Below are positions 37,800-46,849 of a stretch of 64,000 nucleotides of DNA, in pieces (position 1 is the stretch's first letter; every line of letters starts with the position of its first letter). The position numbers and the translations under genes are program-made. This DNA is from Geodermatophilaceae bacterium URHA0031 (GTDB lineage: Bacteria; Actinomycetota; Actinomycetes; Mycobacteriales; Geodermatophilaceae). The notes under the pieces are model-generated. The model ran no database searches, was not told the origin of the DNA, and saw only the letters and a list, made by a program, of their open reading frames with translations. The DNA lies in NCBI GenBank assembly GCA_000620205.1, contig JHVP01000004.1, positions 310,001-374,000 on the forward strand, written 5' to 3'.

Positions 37800-38018
37800 A
37801 TGCCCACCCGGCGATGGACGGACCTCAGCCCCCGACAGCGAGCTCTCACACTCGTGGCCGCCTTCGTCCAGCTGTCCCTGGCGGCGACCGCCTGGGCGCA
37901 GCTGGCGACCACGCCGGCCGTCGAGGTCAACGGGAGCAAGGCCCGGTGGGCGGCGGTCATCGCGATCAACGTCGTCGGCCCGCTCGCCTGGTTCCGCTGG
38001 GGCCGGGAGGACCGGTGA
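37800..38018 (+). CDS. Small membrane protein with phospholipase D N-terminal (PLDc_N)-like domain
   Basis: This 72-residue protein has two hydrophobic segments linked by a loop with VNGSKARWA and ending in GPLAWFRWGRED, the pattern of PLDc_N-type small membrane proteins. No catalytic domain follows. The ATG was chosen for its GAGGAG site; an upstream ATG in the frame lacks one. Function is unknown. Confidence 0.65.
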   Translation: MPTRRWTDLSPRQRALTLVAAFVQLSLAATAWAQLATTPAVEVNGSKARWAAVIAINVVGPLAWFRWGREDR

Positions 38019-38049
38019 GCTGCCGCAGCCATCGGTGGGGGGAGAGGTC

Positions 38050-38832
38050 ATGCGGATCTCGGTCCTGACGAGCAACGGGCACCGGCCGCGGAGTTCCGCG
38101 GCGGCAGCGCCGCCGGCCGCGCGGCGCACCACGGCCGTGCTGGCCACGGTGTGTGCCGGTGTGCTGGGGTCGCAGGTCCTGCACCGGCACCGGGACTGGG
38201 GAGCGACCGCGGCCGAAGCGCGGGCGACGCTGCCCGGTGACGAGTTCGTGCCCGAGCCGGCGGAACAGACCACCCTCGCCGTCACGGTGGACGCCCCGGC
38301 CCGGGAGATCTGGGCCTGGCTGGTGCAGATCGGTCAGGACCGCGGCGGGATGTACAGCTACGACTGGCTGGAGAACCTGGTCGGACTGCGCATCCACAGC
38401 GCCGTCCAGGTCCAGGACGAGTGGCAGCACCTGGCTGCCGGCGACCGCGTCGTGGTCGTGCCGGAGGGCTACCGACCGATGCCTGCCGGGTACGCGTTCG
38501 CAGTGGCGCGGGTGGACCCCCCGACGTCCCTGGTGCTGCGCCAGGCACCACCGGACCACCCGTGGAACGGCGTCTGGTCCTTCCACGTCGTCCCGGTCGG
38601 GGACGACCGCTGCCGGCTGCTGTCCCGCGCCCGCACCGAGACCCAGGCAGCGACCGGCCTCCGGATCGCCACCCGCGCGATGGAGCCGGTGACCCTGGTG
38701 ATGACGCGGCGGATGCTCCGCGGGATCAAGGACCGCGCCGAACGACAGGCGCTCGCGGCCCCCGGGCGTGCAGCCGCTAGGGAGCCCGATGCGGCTCCAC
38801 CATCCGCGCCCGTCCCGACACGGAGGAGCTGA
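38050..38832 (+). CDS. SRPBCC-like protein with N-terminal membrane segment
   Basis: This 260-residue protein has a hydrophobic N-terminal segment (about 25-45) and a helix-grip (SRPBCC/polyketide-cyclase-like) domain: VTVDAPAREIWAWLVQIGQDRGGMYSYDWLENL is typical of such proteins. The C-terminus is Ala/Pro-rich and probably disordered. The start ATG follows GGGGGGAG. It may bind a lipid at the membrane; no catalytic role can be assigned. Confidence 0.72.
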   Translation: MRISVLTSNGHRPRSSAAAAPPAARRTTAVLATVCAGVLGSQVLHRHRDWGATAAEARATLPGDEFVPEPAEQTTLAVTVDAPAREIWAWLVQIGQDRGGMYSYDWLENLVGLRIHSAVQVQDEWQHLAAGDRVVVVPEGYRPMPAGYAFAVARVDPPTSLVLRQAPPDHPWNGVWSFHVVPVGDDRCRLLSRARTETQAATGLRIATRAMEPVTLVMTRRMLRGIKDRAERQALAAPGRAAAREPDAAPPSAPVPTRRS

Positions 38833-38838
38833 GCACAC

Positions 38839-39366
38839 ATGTCCCGCGCCCTGGTGGTCTACGAGTCCGTGTTCGGCGATGCGCGCGCGATCGCCCTGGC
38901 GATCGCCGATGGCCTGTCGGCCTCCCTGCCGGCCGATGTCGTCCCCGCTGGACAGGCGCCGACCGAGATCGGGGCGGACGTGGCCCTGGTCGTGGTCGGT
39001 GGCCCCAACCACGCGTTGGGCATGCCGAAGCCGGCCACCCGCGTGAGCGCGGTGCGCCAGTACGGAGCCGATGTCCCCGACCCGGGGGTCGGGCTGCGTG
39101 AGTGGCTCGAGGCCGTGCGGGTGCGCTCCCCCGGCGTGCCGGCCGCCGCGTTCGACACCCGATCGGGCGGACACCCGATGCTGACGCGGATGGACCACGC
39201 GGCCCGGACCGAGCAGAAGGCGCTCGGCAAGCTGGGCACGAAGATCGTCGCTCCCGCCGAGCACTTCTTCGTCGCCGACACCCGGGGACCACTGGTGGAC
39301 GGCGAGGAGGCCCGTGCCCGCGAGTGGGGCCGGACGCTCGCCGAACTGGTCGCGACGGCCAGCTGA
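38839..39366 (+). CDS. Flavodoxin-family protein
   Basis: This 175-residue flavodoxin has the FMN loop VYESVFGDARAIA near residues 7-19 and VVGGPNHALGMP in the second loop. The phosphate loop lacks the classic TGNT pattern, as in many actinobacterial flavodoxin-like reductases. It begins six bases after the SRPBCC-like gene, so they are co-transcribed. It could supply electrons to a lipid or nitro reductase in the same region. Confidence 0.82.
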   Translation: MSRALVVYESVFGDARAIALAIADGLSASLPADVVPAGQAPTEIGADVALVVVGGPNHALGMPKPATRVSAVRQYGADVPDPGVGLREWLEAVRVRSPGVPAAAFDTRSGGHPMLTRMDHAARTEQKALGKLGTKIVAPAEHFFVADTRGPLVDGEEARAREWGRTLAELVATAS

Positions 39367-39405
39367 GCCGGCCGGGTGCGAGCGCCGCGAGCAGGGACGT
39401 CGGAC

Positions 39406-41178
39406 GTGGAACTCACCCGGCTGCGACTCGACGAGCTGATGTACGCCTGGTTCGACGACCCGGACGCACCCCTCCAGCCGGCGCTGCTCGCGGAGTTCGA
39501 CGCCACGCCCTTCACAGGTCCCCACGGGCGCCTGGACACCGGCCGTGTGCAGGCAGAGCTGGCCGTCCGCGCAGCCCGTGCACCGCAGTTGCAGCGGCGC
39601 GTCCTCTGGACCCGCCCGGGTGAGGGGCCGCCCGCGTGGATCGACCAGCCGGCGTTCGACGCCCTCGACCACGTCGCGGCGGCCGTCCTGCCGCCCGGCG
39701 CCGACCTGCCCAGCTGGGTGGCGAGCCGCGCGGCACGGCCGTTGGACCGGAACCGGCCGCTGTGGCGCATCGAGGTCATCGACGGGCTGCCCGGTCGGCG
39801 CTTCGCCGTGAGCATCGTCGCGTCCCACGTGCTCGCCGACGGACGCGCAGGCATGGCGCTCCTCGGCGCACTGCTCGATCCGCGTCCGGACTCGACCCCG
39901 GCAGCTGCGCCGCTGGTGCCCGCGGGCCGGCTCCCGACGCACCGGCAACTCCGCCAGGCGTACCGGCACGAGGTCGTGGGACGGCTGACGGGCTCGCTGA
40001 GGACGGCCCGCTCCCGCTCCTCCCGGCGGCCGGACCTCGGCTCGGCACGGCACACCCTGCGCGCCCTCACCGGCAGGGAGCCACGGACGACCCTCCCCCG
40101 CGACGTCGGACCCGACCGGCGGCTGTGCGTGGTCCGGCACCCGCTGCGGGAGCTGCAGGAGACCGGCCACCTCCTGGGCGTCACCGTCAACGACCTGCTG
40201 CTCGCTGCGGTCACCGAGGGCCTCCAGCGCCTGCTCGCCGGCCGTGTCGAGGACCCCGCCGCAGCGGCGCTCCGGGCCAGCGTGCCGGTCGCCGGCCAGG
40301 CCGGTCGGCAGGTCACCGGGATGCTGGTGATCCGGCTGCCGATCGGCGAACCGGACCCACTGCGGCGTCTGGCCCTCCTGCACCACGACACGACGGAGGG
40401 AAAGCAGCAGCTGGGACACGCCCAGGACCCGGCCGACGTGCACCTGCCCCTCTGGGCGGCTCGCTGGCTGCTGCGCTCGGCCCGACGCTTCGGCAGCCGC
40501 CGGATGACCCTCTCGGTGACCGACGTCCCCGGCCCCACAGCACCGGTGTGGCTGGCCGGCGCGCGGCTGCTGGCCGCTGTGCCGGTCGCCCCGCTGGCGC
40601 CACGGGTGCCGCTGTCCGTCGCCGCCCTGTCCTACGCCGGGGAGCTGACGGTCTCAGCGACCGCGGACGCCTCGGTCGCCGACCTGGACGCGTTGACCGG
40701 CGGCATCGGTGCGGCCCTCCGATCGCTGACGGACTCGGCGACGACCGGGGCTCGCCTGCCCGCGGTGCCGGGCCCTTCGGCCCGTCCCGGCGGACCTTGG
40801 TCCGCAGTCCCCGGGATCGCGGGGGGACATGCTCGGTGGATGGGGATGCTCGCGACGATCCGGTGCAGGATCGGCGGCCATGCCGGCACCTGGACCGAAC
40901 CCGGTACGGACTGTGCCCGCACTCGTACCTGCGAACGCTGCGGGCAGGTCAGCACCGAGCAGCAGCACAGCTGGACGGCATTCACCTACGACGCGCACAC
41001 CAGCTGCGAGCAGGAGCGGCACTGCGAGCGGTGCGGTTCGACCGGGTCCCGCGTCCTGCACAGCTGGGGCCCCTGGCGCTACAACGGCCCGGACAGCTTC
41101 CTGCTGAAGCTGCACCAGACCCACACCTGCGCTCGCTGCGGCGCGGAGGAGCAGCAGGACGTCGAGCGGGCCTTCTGA
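39406..41178 (+). CDS. Tgs1-like wax ester synthase/diacylglycerol acyltransferase fused to a zinc-ribbon-like tail
   Basis: The first ~450 residues of this 590-residue frame are a WS/DGAT acyltransferase, which makes triacylglycerol or wax ester. The HHxxxDG motif is SHVLADG: the catalytic H141 is kept and S140 replaces the first His. This is the counterpart of Tgs1 in the DosR regulon. After a linker at about 450-478 that looks like former intergenic DNA, the frame continues without a stop into a cysteine-rich domain (CERCG, CERCGS, CARCGA) unknown in this family. A DosR-like promoter lies in the linker. The start is a GTG at 39406; one at 39376 is also possible. Confidence 0.83.
   Translation: MELTRLRLDELMYAWFDDPDAPLQPALLAEFDATPFTGPHGRLDTGRVQAELAVRAARAPQLQRRVLWTRPGEGPPAWIDQPAFDALDHVAAAVLPPGADLPSWVASRAARPLDRNRPLWRIEVIDGLPGRRFAVSIVASHVLADGRAGMALLGALLDPRPDSTPAAAPLVPAGRLPTHRQLRQAYRHEVVGRLTGSLRTARSRSSRRPDLGSARHTLRALTGREPRTTLPRDVGPDRRLCVVRHPLRELQETGHLLGVTVNDLLLAAVTEGLQRLLAGRVEDPAAAALRASVPVAGQAGRQVTGMLVIRLPIGEPDPLRRLALLHHDTTEGKQQLGHAQDPADVHLPLWAARWLLRSARRFGSRRMTLSVTDVPGPTAPVWLAGARLLAAVPVAPLAPRVPLSVAALSYAGELTVSATADASVADLDALTGGIGAALRSLTDSATTGARLPAVPGPSARPGGPWSAVPGIAGGHARWMGMLATIRCRIGGHAGTWTEPGTDCARTRTCERCGQVSTEQQHSWTAFTYDAHTSCEQERHCERCGSTGSRVLHSWGPWRYNGPDSFLLKLHQTHTCARCGAEEQQDVERAF
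40791..40833 (+). promoter_or_regulatory. DosR-like leaderless promoter inside the acyltransferase frame
   Basis: A perfect palindrome, CGGAC-CTTG-GTCCG (40791-40804), is centred 30.5 bases before CATGCT (40828-40833), which lies six bases before an ATG at 40840. This matches the leaderless arrangement at 33174-33216 base for base in spacing. Confidence 0.6.
40840..41178 (+). CDS. Cysteine-rich zinc-ribbon-like protein, probable separate gene
   Basis: This 112-residue protein is in frame with the acyltransferase but has its own start: an ATG six bases after a -10 element of a DosR-like promoter, or a coupled start using GGGGGGA. Three C-x2-C pairs (CERCG, CERCGS, CARCGA), extra cysteines and repeated HSW motifs suggest metal-binding knuckles. 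It can therefore be made alone and as the acyltransferase tail. Function unknown. Loss of the acyltransferase stop codon would explain the fused frame. Confidence 0.5.
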   Translation: MGMLATIRCRIGGHAGTWTEPGTDCARTRTCERCGQVSTEQQHSWTAFTYDAHTSCEQERHCERCGSTGSRVLHSWGPWRYNGPDSFLLKLHQTHTCARCGAEEQQDVERAF

Positions 41179-41301
41179 GGAACGGCGCCGGCACCCAGCG
41201 GCCTGGTCCTCACCCGTCGTCGCCGTCGGAGGTCCGGCCGGACCCAGCTGCCGCGGGCACCTCCCGGGTGCAGGATGGCCTCGACCGCACCAGGAGGCGA
41301 C

Positions 41302-42180
41302 ATGGCCCAGGCCGAACGCCCGCCCGGACAGCTGATGCCGGCGGCGTTCTTCGGGCACGGCAACCCGATGAACGCGCTGGAGGTCAACCGCTACACCGCG
41401 GCGTGGCGGGCGTTCGGACAGGCGGTCCCCCGGCCGCGAGCCATCCTCGTCATCAGCGCGCACTGGTACATCAACGCCACCGCCGTGACCGCGATGCCGC
41501 GGCCACGCACCATCCACGACTTCTTCGGCTTCCCGCCTGCCCTGTTCGACGTGCAGTACCCGGCTCCGGGGCTGCCGGACCTCGCCGACGAGGTCAGCGA
41601 CGTGGTCCACCCCACCTGGGTCGGCGCCGACGTGGACAGCTGGGGCATCGACCACGGCACCTGGTCGGTGCTGGTGCATGCCTTCCCCGACGCCTCGATC
41701 CCGGTCGTGCAGCTGTCGATCAACGCCGGCAAGGGCCTCGACCACCACCTCGAGCTCGGCCGCAAGCTGGCGCCACTGCGGGAGCGCGGCGTGCTCGTCG
41801 TGGCCAGCGGCAACGTGGTCCACAACCTGCGCGGGATGGACTGGGAGCTGACCGACGACGGATTCGACTGGGCGCGACGGTTCGACCAGGACGCCAAGGA
41901 GCGCATGCTCACCGACCCCACCGAGTTCGCCACGCTCGACGCGCACCCCGACTACGGCGACGCCGTCCCCACCCCGGACCACTTCATCCCCGCCCTGTAC
42001 CTGGCCGGGCTGGCGGGGGCCGACGACGGCGATCGGCCGGATGTCCTGGTCGACGGGTACGCCTACGGCTCGCTGTCGATGACCGCCTACACGATCGGCA
42101 TGCACTGCCCACCGGTCACTGCCGACGACGGCGCCCCGCGGCCCCCGGCCGACACGCCTCCGGACGAGTCCAACATCTGA
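41302..42180 (+). CDS. Class III extradiol ring-cleavage dioxygenase (DODA/YgiD-like)
   Basis: This 292-residue protein matches the DODA-type family: FFGHGNPMNAL near the N-terminus, then ISAHWYIN, the DHGTW motif and ASGNVVHNLR, which supply the metal-binding His residues. Such enzymes cleave a catechol ring using a non-haem metal. The ATG follows AGGAGG. The substrate is unknown. It is convergent with the MMPL gene. Confidence 0.87.
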   Translation: MAQAERPPGQLMPAAFFGHGNPMNALEVNRYTAAWRAFGQAVPRPRAILVISAHWYINATAVTAMPRPRTIHDFFGFPPALFDVQYPAPGLPDLADEVSDVVHPTWVGADVDSWGIDHGTWSVLVHAFPDASIPVVQLSINAGKGLDHHLELGRKLAPLRERGVLVVASGNVVHNLRGMDWELTDDGFDWARRFDQDAKERMLTDPTEFATLDAHPDYGDAVPTPDHFIPALYLAGLAGADDGDRPDVLVDGYAYGSLSMTAYTIGMHCPPVTADDGAPRPPADTPPDESNI

Positions 42181-42192
42181 CGGGCGGCCGCC

Positions 42193-44322
42193 TCAGACCC
42201 GGGTGAGCTCGCGCTCCGGCTCGGGCGCGGTCGGGCCCTTCGCCAGCGCGCCCGGCCACCACACCCGGTCACCGATCAGGTCCACGGCGGCCGGCACGAG
42301 CAGCGAGCGGACGATGAACGTGTCGATCAGCACCCCGACGCCCACCAGGAACCCGAGCTGGATCAGCAGCACCAGCGGCAGCACGGTGAGCGCGCCGAAG
42401 GTCGCGGCCAGGACCAGCCCGGCGCTGGTGATCACCCCACCGGTGACGGTCAGCGCACGGGTCATGCCCGCCCTCGTCCCGTCCACCTTCGACTCCTCGC
42501 GGGCGCGGGTCATCAGGAAGATGTTGTAGTCGATCCCCAGCGCCACCAGGAACACGAAACCGATCAGCAGCACCTGCGGATCGCTGCCGGGGAAGTCGAA
42601 GAGGTGCTCGAAGGCCAGCGCACCCAGGCCCACGGTCGCAGCGGTGCTCAGCGCGACGGTCGCCACCAGCAGCAACGGCGCCACGACCGCCCGCAGCAGC
42701 AGCGCCAGGACGACGGTGATCACCAGCAGCACCAGCGGAACGATGACCTCGAGGTCGCGGGCGGCGGTCTCCTGGGTGTCCAGGTCCTGCGCCGTCGGGC
42801 CGCCGACCAGCGTCTCGGGGTCGACGTCCCGCACCGTCGTCCGCAGGTCCGCGACGGTGGCCTGCGCCGCGGCACTGTCCGGGGCGTCGCCGAGGGTCGC
42901 GTCCAACCGGACCAGCCCATCGACCACGAGGGGCTCACCGCCGGCCGCCCCGGGGGGCCCGGGCTCACCGGTGTAGGGGACGACGTCGACCACGCCGGCG
43001 ACGGAGGCGGCAGCGTCCGCGACGTCCTCCCAGCCGTCGGCCGGGGTGATGATGCTGGCCGGGCTCGCCGCGCCGACGTCGTAGTGGCGGGCCAGGGCCT
43101 CCTGCCCCGCCGCGGACGGTGAGCCGCCCCGCACCGCCTCCGAGAGCGGGATGCCGCCGTCGTCGAAGGTGGGCAGGAACGCGGCGAGGGCGAACAGCCC
43201 CACCAGGCTCCCGGCCAGCACGCGGGCCGGCCGGCGGCCGACCGCGGTGGCCACCCGCTCCCAGCCGCGGCCGGCGCGCTGCTCGTCCCCGAACCGGGGC
43301 CGGAACGGCCAGAACGCCGCCCGCCCGAACAGGACCAGGACGGCCGGCAGGAAGGTCAGTGCGGCGAGCATGGCGAAGGCGATGCTCACCGCGGAGATCG
43401 GGCCGAGACCACGGTTGGAGCCGAGGTCGGAGAACAGCAGGCAGAGGACGCCGAGGATCACCGTGCCGCCACTGGCGACGATCGGCTCCCACGACTGCCG
43501 CAGCGCGACCCGCATCGCGGTGGAGCGGGACGGCTCCAGCCGGAGCTCCTCCCGGTAGCGGGCCACCAGCAGCAGGCCGTAGTCGGTGGCCGCGCCGACG
43601 ACGAGGATCGAGGCGATGCCTTGGCTCTGCCCGTTGACCGTGATCCAGCCGTGGTCGGCGAGGAAGTACGCGACCGCGAGCGAGACGACCAGCGCCATGC
43701 CCGCGGTGCCGATGACCAGCAGCGGGAGCAGCGGGCTGCGGTAGACGACCAGCAGGATGAGCAGCACGACGGCGAACGCGGCGACCAGCAGCAGCCCGTC
43801 GATGCCGGAGAAGCCGTCGGCGAAGTCGGAGAAGATCGCGCCGGGCCCGGTGACGTAGGCGGTGGTGCCCTCGACCCCGGGCAGGGCCCGCAGCTCGGTG
43901 ATGACCTCGCCCAGGGTGTCGCCCAGGTCCGGGTCGAACGGCAGGACCGCCTGGACCGCGGCGCCGTCGTCGGACGGGATCGGCGGGGATGCCTCGCCGG
44001 CCAGGGCGCCCGCCCCGTCTGCGACCGCGACGGCGTCGTCGACCCGCTGGCCCACCTCGGCGAGCGTCGCCTCGTCGAGGGCGCCGTCCTCGCTCTCCCA
44101 CAGCAGGATCACCGGGAGGGTGCGCTCGGTGCGGAACCCCTCCTGCAGCTCGGTGACGCGGGTGGACTCCGCGCTGTCGGGCAGGAAGGCGGCGGAGTCG
44201 TTCTCCGACACCTCGGCGAGCTTGCCGCTGAACGAGCCGAGCGGGCCGGCGAGGCCCAGCCAGAGGAGGGCGATCACGGCCGGGAGCAGCCAGCGGAGGA
44301 CGGAGGTGCGGCGGGGCATCAT
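42193..44322 (-). CDS. MMPL-family (RND-type) transporter
   Basis: This 709-residue protein has twelve predicted membrane segments in two halves, each with a large extracytoplasmic loop after the first segment, and the proton-path motifs GAATDYGLLL and LGIDYNIFL. It likely exports lipids or drugs. It diverges from a MarR regulator over a 25-base near-palindrome, so it is probably repressed by it. Confidence 0.9.
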   Translation of the reverse strand: MMPRRTSVLRWLLPAVIALLWLGLAGPLGSFSGKLAEVSENDSAAFLPDSAESTRVTELQEGFRTERTLPVILLWESEDGALDEATLAEVGQRVDDAVAVADGAGALAGEASPPIPSDDGAAVQAVLPFDPDLGDTLGEVITELRALPGVEGTTAYVTGPGAIFSDFADGFSGIDGLLLVAAFAVVLLILLVVYRSPLLPLLVIGTAGMALVVSLAVAYFLADHGWITVNGQSQGIASILVVGAATDYGLLLVARYREELRLEPSRSTAMRVALRQSWEPIVASGGTVILGVLCLLFSDLGSNRGLGPISAVSIAFAMLAALTFLPAVLVLFGRAAFWPFRPRFGDEQRAGRGWERVATAVGRRPARVLAGSLVGLFALAAFLPTFDDGGIPLSEAVRGGSPSAAGQEALARHYDVGAASPASIITPADGWEDVADAAASVAGVVDVVPYTGEPGPPGAAGGEPLVVDGLVRLDATLGDAPDSAAAQATVADLRTTVRDVDPETLVGGPTAQDLDTQETAARDLEVIVPLVLLVITVVLALLLRAVVAPLLLVATVALSTAATVGLGALAFEHLFDFPGSDPQVLLIGFVFLVALGIDYNIFLMTRAREESKVDGTRAGMTRALTVTGGVITSAGLVLAATFGALTVLPLVLLIQLGFLVGVGVLIDTFIVRSLLVPAAVDLIGDRVWWPGALAKGPTAPEPERELTRV

Positions 44323-44334
44323 GTTCCTCGGGGT

Positions 44335-44359
44335 AGATGTCTCGATCGTCGAGAGATCT
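44335..44359. promoter_or_regulatory. MarR operator between the MMPL and MarR genes
   Basis: A 25-base near-perfect palindrome has an inner core TCTCGA-TCG-TCGAGA (44340-44354) and outer arms AGAT/ATCT. It sits 13 bases before the MMPL start and 44 before the MarR start, the usual position of a MarR-type operator controlling both genes. Confidence 0.65.
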
Positions 44360-44402
44360 CACCGTACGGCGACCGACGGACGACGACCAACGGAGGCGAC
44401 CT

Positions 44403-44888
44403 GTGTCGGATGACGGAGCCCGTGCGCGGCTGGAGATCCCGCTGGTCCTTCGCCGGTTGACGGTCGAACTGGATGCGGTCGGGGGGAGGTTCGCCTCGAC
44501 GCACGGGTTGAACCGGACCGACGTCCGGGCGCTCGTGGCGATCATGGACGCGGCCCGCGGCGGCGAGCCGATCACCGCCGGCCGGCTGGGTGCGGCGGTC
44601 GAGCTCACCTCCGCCTCGACCACCGCGCTGCTGGACCGTCTGGAGCGGATGGGTCACCTCCGCCGCGTCCGCGACCCGCAGGACGGTCGCCGGGTGGTGC
44701 TGGAGATGTCGGAGTCGGCCATGGCCGCGGGCGCCGAGCACTTCGGTGGGCTGCAGCGGGGACTGGCCGCGGCGATGGAGGCCTACACCGACGAGGAGTT
44801 GGAGCTCGTGAGCCGCTTCCTGCGGGACATGGTGGACGTCGCCGGCCGGTACGCGCGTTCCGACGGCAGCCGGGAGGCCCAGAACTGA
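44403..44888 (+). CDS. MarR-family transcriptional regulator
   Basis: This 161-residue protein has a winged helix-turn-helix (about 55-115, with GRLGAAVELTSASTTALLDRLERMGHLRR and the wing DPQDGRRV). The GTG at 44403 follows GGAGGCGAC; an upstream ATG in the frame overlaps the operator and was rejected. It likely represses the divergent MMPL transporter until a ligand binds. Confidence 0.88.
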   Translation: MSDDGARARLEIPLVLRRLTVELDAVGGRFASTHGLNRTDVRALVAIMDAARGGEPITAGRLGAAVELTSASTTALLDRLERMGHLRRVRDPQDGRRVVLEMSESAMAAGAEHFGGLQRGLAAAMEAYTDEELELVSRFLRDMVDVAGRYARSDGSREAQN

Positions 44889-44914
44889 CGGGGGACGCCG
44901 CCCGGCGCTCGACC

Positions 44915-45334
44915 TCAGCTACGGGTCGCGCCCGGTGACCACGTGGGGTTGGTACCGGCGGGCAGCTCGACGAACCCGGGCAGTCCCCGCAGGGCGTTCT
45001 CCTCGCCGCCGGGGGTGTAGGTGGCGATCAGGCGCAGCGGCTTCCAGCCCGTGTTGAAGGTCGAGTGCATCGTGCCCTTGGGGACCCAGATGGCGTCGCC
45101 GGCGGCGATGTCGAACTCGGGCGCGTCGCCGACCGTCTGGCGCCCGGTGCCCTCGATGACGTAGAGGACCTCGTCGGCGTCCGGGTGCAGGTGGCGCTCG
45201 TGGCCCTTCTCGGGGTTGATGACCACCTCACCGAAGGACGAGGTCGCGTCGGTCACCGTGTCCGGGGTGACCAGCCACTTGATCGAACCCCAGTCGAAGA
45301 CCATGGTCGCGACATCCTGCGGCTGCTGGTGCAT
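44915..45334 (-). CDS. Cupin-domain protein
   Basis: This 139-residue single cupin has the motif-1 residues GHERHLHPDADEVLYVIEG and a motif-2 GTMHSTFN, supplying His and Glu metal ligands. The ATG follows GAGGAG. It lies downstream of the PucR regulator gene, 109 bases away. It could be a small metal-dependent oxygenase or isomerase; the substrate is unknown. Confidence 0.8.
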   Translation of the reverse strand: MHQQPQDVATMVFDWGSIKWLVTPDTVTDATSSFGEVVINPEKGHERHLHPDADEVLYVIEGTGRQTVGDAPEFDIAAGDAIWVPKGTMHSTFNTGWKPLRLIATYTPGGEENALRGLPGFVELPAGTNPTWSPGATRS

Positions 45335-45443
45335 GGCGCTCTCCTCGTTCACGGTGCGGCCACCCGGGAGCTGCTGACGGCGACCACAGTCTGGCCGGTC
45401 GGCGTGTCCGCGGCCGGGTGGACACCAGGAGGACACGCGCCGG

Positions 45444-46670
45444 TCAGGGGTCGGCGGGCAGCGGCGTCGCGGGCCAGTCGAGCAGCCGCGCGCCCAGCAC
45501 CGCCGCGTGCAACGCGAACCGCTGGTCGGGCTCCGAGGCGCTGTACCCGGTGAGCTGAGCGACCCGGGCCAAGCGGTAGGTGACCGTGCGGACGGAGACG
45601 TGCAGCCGGCGGGCGGCCTCGGTCGCGACCTCGCCGGCGTGGAAGTACTCCCGCAGCGTCTCCACCAGCACCTCCGCGCCGCCGCGCACCTGCTCCAGCG
45701 GCGTGAGCACCTCCCGGACCAGGTCCACGATGGCCGCCTGGTCGCGGCCCAGCACGCGGTAGACCAGGAGGTGACGAGCGTCGACGACGTCGGCACCCAG
45801 GCCGAGCCGGGCGGCGACGGTCAGGGCCTCGAGGGCCTCCTCGTAGGAGCGCGCAACACCGTAGGCACCGGGAAAGGCGCGTCCGGCCGCCACGCGCCAG
45901 CGGCCGGGGAGCCCGCGCCGACCCACCTCCTGCTGGAGCGCCGCCCCCACGTCGACCCCGTGCGGTCGGGCGAAGGCCGGGGCGGACCCACCCGGGACGA
46001 CGACGACCACGCGACCGTCCTTGGTGGCCACCAGCACCTCCCGGTCACCGAACCGCTCGACCACTGCACGCTCCAGCAGGACCGCCGCGCGCTCGACCGC
46101 GCCGTCACCGTCGCACGGTGCGACCAACCCGACGTGGTGGGGCTTGCCCAGGTCGATGCCGAACGGCTCGGCGCGCTGCACCAGCCGCGACACGTCTGCG
46201 TCACCGCGCAGCAGGTCGTCCACGAACTCCGCGCGCTGCGCCTCCTCGTGCCGGATCATCTCCCGCCGCTGGGCCTGGTGGCCGTCCACCAGCACGCCGA
46301 TGGCATCGTCGAGCACCCGCAGCACCGCCTCCGCGGCCCGGCGGACCTTCTCCGGGTCGTCGGACCGCACGACGACGGGCAGCTGCCGCCACAGCCGCCA
46401 CGCCGCAGACAGGTACAGGTCCACCGCGCGCCGCGCACCGACCCCCTGCGCCGCCGCACGCCGTCCGAGCTCGCGGACGGCGTCGAGCTCGAACGAGTCG
46501 GGACGGCGGCCGTTGATCGCCGCGTCAGCCAGCAGTGGCAGGTACTCGCCGAGCAGCTCCGCGGGCGCCTTCGCAGCGGCGGCCGCCGAGGCGCCGACCG
46601 GTGCCAGCCACTCGTCGGAGGTGGGTGACCCCGACCGCCCGCCGGGCCCACCTGGGGTCCTGCCGGTCAT
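45444..46670 (-). CDS. PucR/CdaR-type transcriptional regulator
   Basis: This 408-residue protein has an N-terminal sensory region, a central GGDEF-like CdaR segment and the C-terminal PucR helix-turn-helix (ATEAARRLHVSVRTVTYRLARV). Such regulators often control use of purines, amino acids or related compounds. A perfect inverted repeat lies 16 bases upstream of the ATG. Likely targets are the cupin downstream and the DadA-like gene upstream. Confidence 0.83.
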   Translation of the reverse strand: MTGRTPGGPGGRSGSPTSDEWLAPVGASAAAAAKAPAELLGEYLPLLADAAINGRRPDSFELDAVRELGRRAAAQGVGARRAVDLYLSAAWRLWRQLPVVVRSDDPEKVRRAAEAVLRVLDDAIGVLVDGHQAQRREMIRHEEAQRAEFVDDLLRGDADVSRLVQRAEPFGIDLGKPHHVGLVAPCDGDGAVERAAVLLERAVVERFGDREVLVATKDGRVVVVVPGGSAPAFARPHGVDVGAALQQEVGRRGLPGRWRVAAGRAFPGAYGVARSYEEALEALTVAARLGLGADVVDARHLLVYRVLGRDQAAIVDLVREVLTPLEQVRGGAEVLVETLREYFHAGEVATEAARRLHVSVRTVTYRLARVAQLTGYSASEPDQRFALHAAVLGARLLDWPATPLPADP

Positions 46671-46685
46671 GTCCCCTCCCGTCGT

Positions 46686-46700
46686 TGCCGACGATCGGCA
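46686..46700. promoter_or_regulatory. Candidate PucR autoregulatory site
   Basis: TGCCGA-CGA-TCGGCA, a perfect 6-3-6 inverted repeat, lies 16 bases before the PucR start codon. Its position favours repression or autoregulation. No second copy was seen nearby. Confidence 0.4.
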
Positions 46701-46849
46701 GGGACAGTCTGCCCCAGCTGACGGCCTCGACCTGTGCTGCAGGCCCTGGCCGCACCGCACGGTCGACCCGGCGCGGGGGATGGCATCGGCGGCGTGCGCA
46801 GCCCCCGACGTCGACCTGCCGACGACCCGACGCGCCGCCGCCGGGGCGG

